Source of the DNA: Methanoregula sp. UBA276
GTDB lineage: Archaea; Halobacteriota; Methanomicrobia; Methanomicrobiales; Methanospirillaceae
Assembly (NCBI GenBank): GCA_002508495.1
Contig: DANA01000041.1
Coordinates: forward strand, 18,285 to 35,187
Length of the DNA: 16,903 nucleotides
Direction of reading: 5' to 3'
Shown here piece by piece: positions 13,396 through 16,903 of this stretch. A program made the translations under genes and the position numbers. A model generated the notes under the pieces. The model was not told the DNA's origin. It worked only from the letters and a program-made list of their open reading frames with translations, and did not search any database. How positions within the stretch are numbered: position 1 is the stretch's first letter; every line of letters starts with the position of its first letter.

Positions 13396-13503
13396 GGGTT
13401 TTCTCTCAACAGTACTTAACGAAAAAATTCTGCATGATCTGTCCATAGTGGTGTCAATGCCCCTGTAAGGTATCTTTCCTGGTCTTCTCCCTGAGGTCTT
13501 TTT

Positions 13504-15144
13504 ATGTACTCCATCCTGTATGTTGACGATGAAGAGGTTCTTCTTGCGGTAAACAAGATCTACCTTGAGAAGAGCGGGGACTTTACTGTCGACACGTCAT
13601 CGTCCGCCCCTGAAGCACTGGAGAAGATGCGGACCCGATCCTACGATGCCATCGTCTCGGACTATGACATGCCCGTCATGGACGGGATTGCATTTTTAAA
13701 GGAAGTCCGCCTGAACCACGGCAGCATGCCATTCCTCATCTTCACTGGCAAGGGCCGGGAGGAAGTGGTCATCGAAGCAGTCGACTCCGGCGCAGATTTC
13801 TATATCCAGAAAGGCCAGGATATGAAAGGCATGATAGCCGAACTCCGGCACAAGATTTTGCGGGCTATCGAACGGCGGAGGATGTTCAACGATCTGGAGC
13901 ATTCCCGCCGGCAGATGACCGACATCATCAACTTTTTGCCCGATGCCACGTTTGTCCGGGACATTGAGGGCCGGGTCATTGCATGGAACAAGGCAATGGA
14001 AGGGATGACCGGCATCCGGGCCGAGGATATTCTCGGCCATGGAGATTACGAATATTCCCTGCCATTCTATCATGAAAAATGCCCGATCGCCGCAGACCTT
14101 GTACTCGGGGACGGCCCGGTCCCTGACAACCGCTACCGCTATTTTGTACGGGAGGGGGAGAAGATCATCTCCGAGGTCTTCATTCCCCATTTCAACGATG
14201 GTTGCGGGGCCAACCTCTGGATTGCGGCGGGGCCGCTTTACGATACAACCGGCGCAGTCTCCGGCGCCATTGCGTCGTTCCGGGATATCACCGCCTCCTA
14301 TGAAGTCCGGCAGGCGCTCGACCGGTCCCGGGAGATGAATGCAGGACTTGCGGAGATGGTTCCGGTTGGCGTCTTCCAGTCGGACCTTGATGGCAACCTG
14401 ACGTTTTCAAACCGCCTCTGCCAAAAGATCTTCGGTATTGCTGAAAGTGACCTGGCCGGGGGGATATGCGTCATGGATTATATCGCCCCGATAGACCAGG
14501 AGCGGGCAAAGGCCGATATCCGGAATGCAGCAGCTGGGAAACATGGCAGCGGGCAGGAGTACCTGCTCAAGAGAGAAGATGGCAGCATCTTCCCGGCACT
14601 GGTCATCGGCGGGCCGGTTACCGATCCCACAACCTGCAATCCGGCCGGCATACGGGGGGTCATTGTCGACCTGACCGGGCGAAAGCGGGAAGCACAGAAG
14701 CTCTTTTTGAGCCGCGAACGTCTTGCCCTTGCCCTGAGTGCCGGCGAGAGCGGGATCTGGGACGTGGACCTGCGTAACGGGGAAATCCACGATATTCACC
14801 AATGGGCCTGCCAGACCCTCGGGTATGGTGAGGGCGATCTCTTGCATATCACCACGGCAACCGCCGCGAAGATGATACATCCCGTCGATCTGCCCGCTAT
14901 CGTCCGGGCGTATTCCCGGCACCTGGCGGGCGAAACACCCCTCTTCTCGTGCGAGTTCCGGCTTGCTGCAAAAGACGGGCAGTGGAAACAGGTCGCGATC
15001 CGGGGAAAGATCATTGAGCGGGACCCGGACAACAAACCCCTCCGGATCACCGGCATCATCAACACGATCAGTCCAAAAAAAGTCAATCCGGAAGAGAATG
15101 CCCCCCCGCGATGCAGTCCCGGGCTCCGCCCGAACGCCGCATAA
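13504..15144 (+). CDS. Response regulator with REC domain and three PAS domains
   Basis: The 546-residue protein starts with a complete receiver domain (1 to about 120): acid pair Asp8/Asp9, phosphoacceptor Asp53 in VSDYDMP, Thr81 in FTGKG and Lys103 in IQKG. Three PAS regions follow, roughly 138-270 (INFLPDATFVRDIEGRVIAW), 288-400 (LAEMVPVGVFQSDLDGNL) and 408-525 (ALSAGESGIWDVDLRNGE). No kinase, DNA-binding or enzymatic output domain is present. Proteins of this layout are common in methanogens, and their output is thought to be protein-protein contact. The tail after about 525 (PEENAPPRCSPGLRPNAA) looks unlike a domain. TGAGGT six bases before ATG supports the start. No histidine kinase is adjacent; the 7-TM kinase at 1219-2907 is a possible partner only by inference. 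Confidence 0.9.
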   Translation: MYSILYVDDEEVLLAVNKIYLEKSGDFTVDTSSSAPEALEKMRTRSYDAIVSDYDMPVMDGIAFLKEVRLNHGSMPFLIFTGKGREEVVIEAVDSGADFYIQKGQDMKGMIAELRHKILRAIERRRMFNDLEHSRRQMTDIINFLPDATFVRDIEGRVIAWNKAMEGMTGIRAEDILGHGDYEYSLPFYHEKCPIAADLVLGDGPVPDNRYRYFVREGEKIISEVFIPHFNDGCGANLWIAAGPLYDTTGAVSGAIASFRDITASYEVRQALDRSREMNAGLAEMVPVGVFQSDLDGNLTFSNRLCQKIFGIAESDLAGGICVMDYIAPIDQERAKADIRNAAAGKHGSGQEYLLKREDGSIFPALVIGGPVTDPTTCNPAGIRGVIVDLTGRKREAQKLFLSRERLALALSAGESGIWDVDLRNGEIHDIHQWACQTLGYGEGDLLHITTATAAKMIHPVDLPAIVRAYSRHLAGETPLFSCEFRLAAKDGQWKQVAIRGKIIERDPDNKPLRITGIINTISPKKVNPEENAPPRCSPGLRPNAA

Positions 15145-15252
15145 CGAACGTCAAGGTATTTATCGCATCCTGCATCACGTAGCATCAGGCAGGTGCCGGC
15201 CCCATACGTCCGCGCCTGACACGAACCGGTGCTGGCGAACCGTTGTATCGTG

Positions 15253-15396
15253 ATGAATCCCATCCTGGCCAAAGAACAGGAGATCTCCGGTAGCGATGAG
15301 ATCGCATACGGTATCAACCGTATGCATTATGCAGTAACCCGGTATGCCATGGGCGGCAGGAGCGCTACAGTCCCTGCACCCGTGCCTGCCGGATAA
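15253..15396 (+). CDS. Possible 47-residue small protein
   Basis: An ATG-initiated frame of 47 codons ends at TAA 15394-15396. Its residues are balanced (ILAKEQEISGSDEIAYGINR, then HYAVTRYAMGG, then a Pro/Ala tail), more protein-like than typical GC-rich noise. There is no clear ribosome binding site, and the sequence has no family I know. Residues 18-25 are encoded by a perfect inverted repeat (15304-15325), so the conserved element may be the RNA structure rather than the peptide. It may also be a remnant of a larger gene. It lies 44 bases upstream of the Cache-HAMP gene on the same strand. Confidence 0.3.
   Translation: MNPILAKEQEISGSDEIAYGINRMHYAVTRYAMGGRSATVPAPVPAG
15304..15325 (+). other. 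Perfect 8-bp hairpin
   Basis: GCATACGG (15304-15311) and CCGTATGC (15318-15325) enclose a six-base loop TATCAA. TGCA (15323-15326) recurs at 15330-15333 as a further small dyad. The structure lies about 115 bases upstream of the GTG start at 15441, in a possible leader. Confidence 0.5.
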
Positions 15397-15440
15397 CCGT
15401 TTAAAAATACCCCTGAAACCCCATAAAGGAGAAAAACCTC

Positions 15441-16903
15441 GTGAACCTGCGTCTTCCTCCCCTGCCCCACCTCAACGTGCGGATGAAGGTCCTCACAATC
15501 TTCCTGGCACTTTCGCTCATCTGCCTGCTGGTCACGGGGTTAGCCGCAGAGTACACCATCAGCGAGATGGGAAACGCAGCAACCGAGAGCAGTGCCCTTC
15601 TTGGAAAGGAAGCCATCCGTGACAGCACCGCAGCACTCTATGCGGCAACGGAAGAGTACCTTTTGCGGGTAGCTAAGGGGCAGGCAGAGTTGATCGATGA
15701 GATCTTCTGGTCTTCAGAAGCTGAACTCAATATCCTTGCTGCCCATGCCCTCTCGGTCCAGAACAATCCCGCGTATGTACCTGGTATACGGGCATATCCG
15801 GTTACCGAACCCCCCGCGGATCCTCTTGCCGCGACTGTTGTCATGCTGGCCCCCGGTGCAACGGTTCCCCCTGCGGGCGAGGAATACCAAGCCCTCGCCG
15901 GTATGGACGATATGCTGGCTGCTGTATACCGGACGGATGGCGACCTTGCATCCGTCTATGTCGTGACGGAGTCCGGCATCCTGCGGGCGTACCCGTGGGA
16001 GCAGGAGATCGCGCCGGACTTCGATTTCCGTAAACGGGCGTGGTTTACCGGAGCAGTCCTCGCGGAAGGCCCGGTCTGGACCGAACCGTACCCGGATGCA
16101 TCGGGCCACGGGATGATCCTTACCTGCGCACAGGCAGTCAGGACAAAATATGGTACCTGGGTGGTAGCATCCGATGTCACCATCGACCAGCTCGACACGT
16201 ATACCAGCCTGACGCTGGGCGGGAAGGGGTCTTCTCTCCTGGTGGACAGCCGGGGGGCGGTTCTCAACCGCCCGGGCAGAGGTAACGACAGTTCGCTTGC
16301 CGGGTTGCCGGTCAATGATGCAACAGTCCTCACGGGTCCCGGTAACGGATTTGCCCCTGTTGTCGGGAACATGACCGCCGGCCTGACCGGTATTGAACGG
16401 GTGACGATTGACGGGACGGATACGGTTGTTGCCTATGCCCCCGTCAGGTCGCTTGGATGGAGTTATGCATTTCTGATGCCTGCCAGCGAAGTCGTTGCCC
16501 CGATTGCCGCCACCGGGGGCCAGATCGCCCGGGCAACGGACGCGACCAGCGCACGGATCGCCGAATACACCGAACGCCTCCATACCATCTTTGCCGGGCT
16601 CTGCGTCCTCCTCCTCCTCATCGTGTTCCTCCTCTCGTACTACCTTGCCCGTATCATCACCCGCCCGGTCGATGCACTGCGGGAAGGAACAACGGTCATC
16701 GGGCGCGGCGACCTCGATTTCCGGCTCGACATCCATTCCGGTGACGAGTTCGAAGCGCTTGCCGCCTCCTTCAACCAGATGGCTGCTGACTTAAAGGACA
16801 ATATCGCGAACCTCCGGCGGACCACGGCAGAGAAGGAACGGTACACCAAAGAACTGGAGATCGCAAAGGAGATCCAGGAGAGTTTCCTCCCGGAATCGGT
16901 CCC
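15441..16903 (+). CDS. Cache-HAMP sensor, likely RsbU/SpoIIE-type phosphatase (3' end outside window)
   Basis: The visible 487 residues contain TM1 (about 15-38, MKVLTIFLALSLICLLVTGL), a long extracytoplasmic region (40-380) that looks like a double Cache sensor (YVVTESGILRAYPW, then FRKRAWFTGAVLAEGPVWTEPY, then WVVASDVTIDQL), TM2 (about 382-402, LCVLLLLIVFLLSYYLA), a HAMP domain (403-455, RPVDALREGTTVIGRGDLDF and DEFEALAASFNQMA) and a helical linker, ERYTKELEIAKEIQESFLPE. That linker, ELEIAKEIQ-SFLP, is the usual lead-in to PP2C-type SpoIIE/RsbU phosphatase domains, which dephosphorylate STAS proteins. The catalytic domain itself is outside the window. GTG start: AAAGGAG lies ten bases upstream. 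A candidate STAS partner is encoded at 7580-7233. The ligand is unknown; small organic acids or amino acids are typical for Cache domains. Confidence 0.85.
   Translation, partial: MNLRLPPLPHLNVRMKVLTIFLALSLICLLVTGLAAEYTISEMGNAATESSALLGKEAIRDSTAALYAATEEYLLRVAKGQAELIDEIFWSSEAELNILAAHALSVQNNPAYVPGIRAYPVTEPPADPLAATVVMLAPGATVPPAGEEYQALAGMDDMLAAVYRTDGDLASVYVVTESGILRAYPWEQEIAPDFDFRKRAWFTGAVLAEGPVWTEPYPDASGHGMILTCAQAVRTKYGTWVVASDVTIDQLDTYTSLTLGGKGSSLLVDSRGAVLNRPGRGNDSSLAGLPVNDATVLTGPGNGFAPVVGNMTAGLTGIERVTIDGTDTVVAYAPVRSLGWSYAFLMPASEVVAPIAATGGQIARATDATSARIAEYTERLHTIFAGLCVLLLLIVFLLSYYLARIITRPVDALREGTTVIGRGDLDFRLDIHSGDEFEALAASFNQMAADLKDNIANLRRTTAEKERYTKELEIAKEIQESFLPESV

Larger units (their letters stand above)
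12942..13503. other. 562-bp gap before the response regulator
   Basis: The first 320 bases are GC-rich, with only weak frames on both strands and no recognisable domain. A perfect 10-bp inverted repeat lies at 13229-13270. From 13270 the DNA turns AT-rich, and a TATA-like box at 13388 and the TGAGGT ribosome binding site at 13492-13497 belong to the regulator gene. Confidence 0.4.
15145..15440. other. 296-bp gap between regulator and Cache-HAMP protein
   Basis: It holds a TATA-like GTATTTATC near 15156-15164, a perfect 8-bp hairpin (15304-15325) and a 47-codon frame (15253-15396). AAAGGAG (15424-15430) is the ribosome binding site of the next gene. Confidence 0.4.

Noticed and set aside
15714..16736. 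Minus-strand frame of 340 residues
   Set aside because: Antisense shadow of the Cache-HAMP gene; the plus strand shows recognisable domains.
1..16903. tRNA, rRNA or CRISPR array
   Set aside because: Scanning by eye found no cloverleaf with the conserved arm bases and no regularly spaced identical repeats. The only long direct repeats are the hydrolase ends and the pair at 9129 and 10907.

Overview
The window reads as an archaeal chromosome segment, most likely a methanogen of the order Methanomicrobiales (Methanoregula-like). This rests on family recognition: an archaellin beginning FTGLEAAIVL, an H-box of the type HDIKNQ, a REC-PAS-PAS-PAS regulator, a small protein family I associate with these methanogens, poly-T terminators and TATA-type promoters. 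Coding DNA is mostly GC-rich, with a few AT-richer islands (4.2-4.5 kb, 8.3-8.4 kb, 9.5-10.9 kb). No search could be run, so the taxonomic placement is inference.

Layout. Positions 1-225 hold the 3' end of an alpha/beta hydrolase gene. A near copy of that end forms the end of the complete lipoprotein hydrolase gene at 3166-4026. Between them lie a decayed IS remnant (337-815, with a 12-bp imperfect inverted repeat at its edges) and a gene for a 7-TM PAS histidine kinase (1219-2907). Next come a small AT-rich membrane protein (4168-4500), an uncharacterised 126-aa protein (4774-5154), a hairpin-rich gap (5155-5722) and an OsmC-type thiol peroxidase-like protein (5723-6184).

A minus-strand block follows (8065 down to 6243): a PPC/DUF296 protein that probably starts at TTG, a STAS-domain protein, a 104-aa helical protein and an 89-aa protein with 14 cysteines. 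An orphan archaellin gene (8450-9028) reads the other way from a clear TATA box. A coupled two-gene unit for exported proteins (9575-10905) lies between two direct copies of a roughly 100-bp repeat and is AT-richer than its surroundings. Then come a SAM-dependent methyltransferase (minus, 12101-11034), a flavin-reductase-like flavoprotein (12381-12941), a REC-PAS3 response regulator (13504-15144), a possible mini-ORF containing a perfect hairpin (15253-15396), and the 5' part of a Cache-HAMP protein whose last visible residues look like the linker before a SpoIIE/RsbU-type PP2C phosphatase domain (15441 to the window end).

How the genes fit together. The main theme is signal transduction: a membrane histidine kinase, a REC-PAS regulator, a likely membrane RsbU-type phosphatase and a STAS protein. 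The last two are the usual halves of a partner-switching circuit, which is notable because archaea have no sigma factors. A second theme is redox and thiol chemistry (OsmC protein, Cys-rich protein, flavoprotein). A third is the cell surface (archaellin, lipoprotein hydrolase, the exported pair). The least explained part is the repeat-bounded exported pair at 9.1-11.0 kb.
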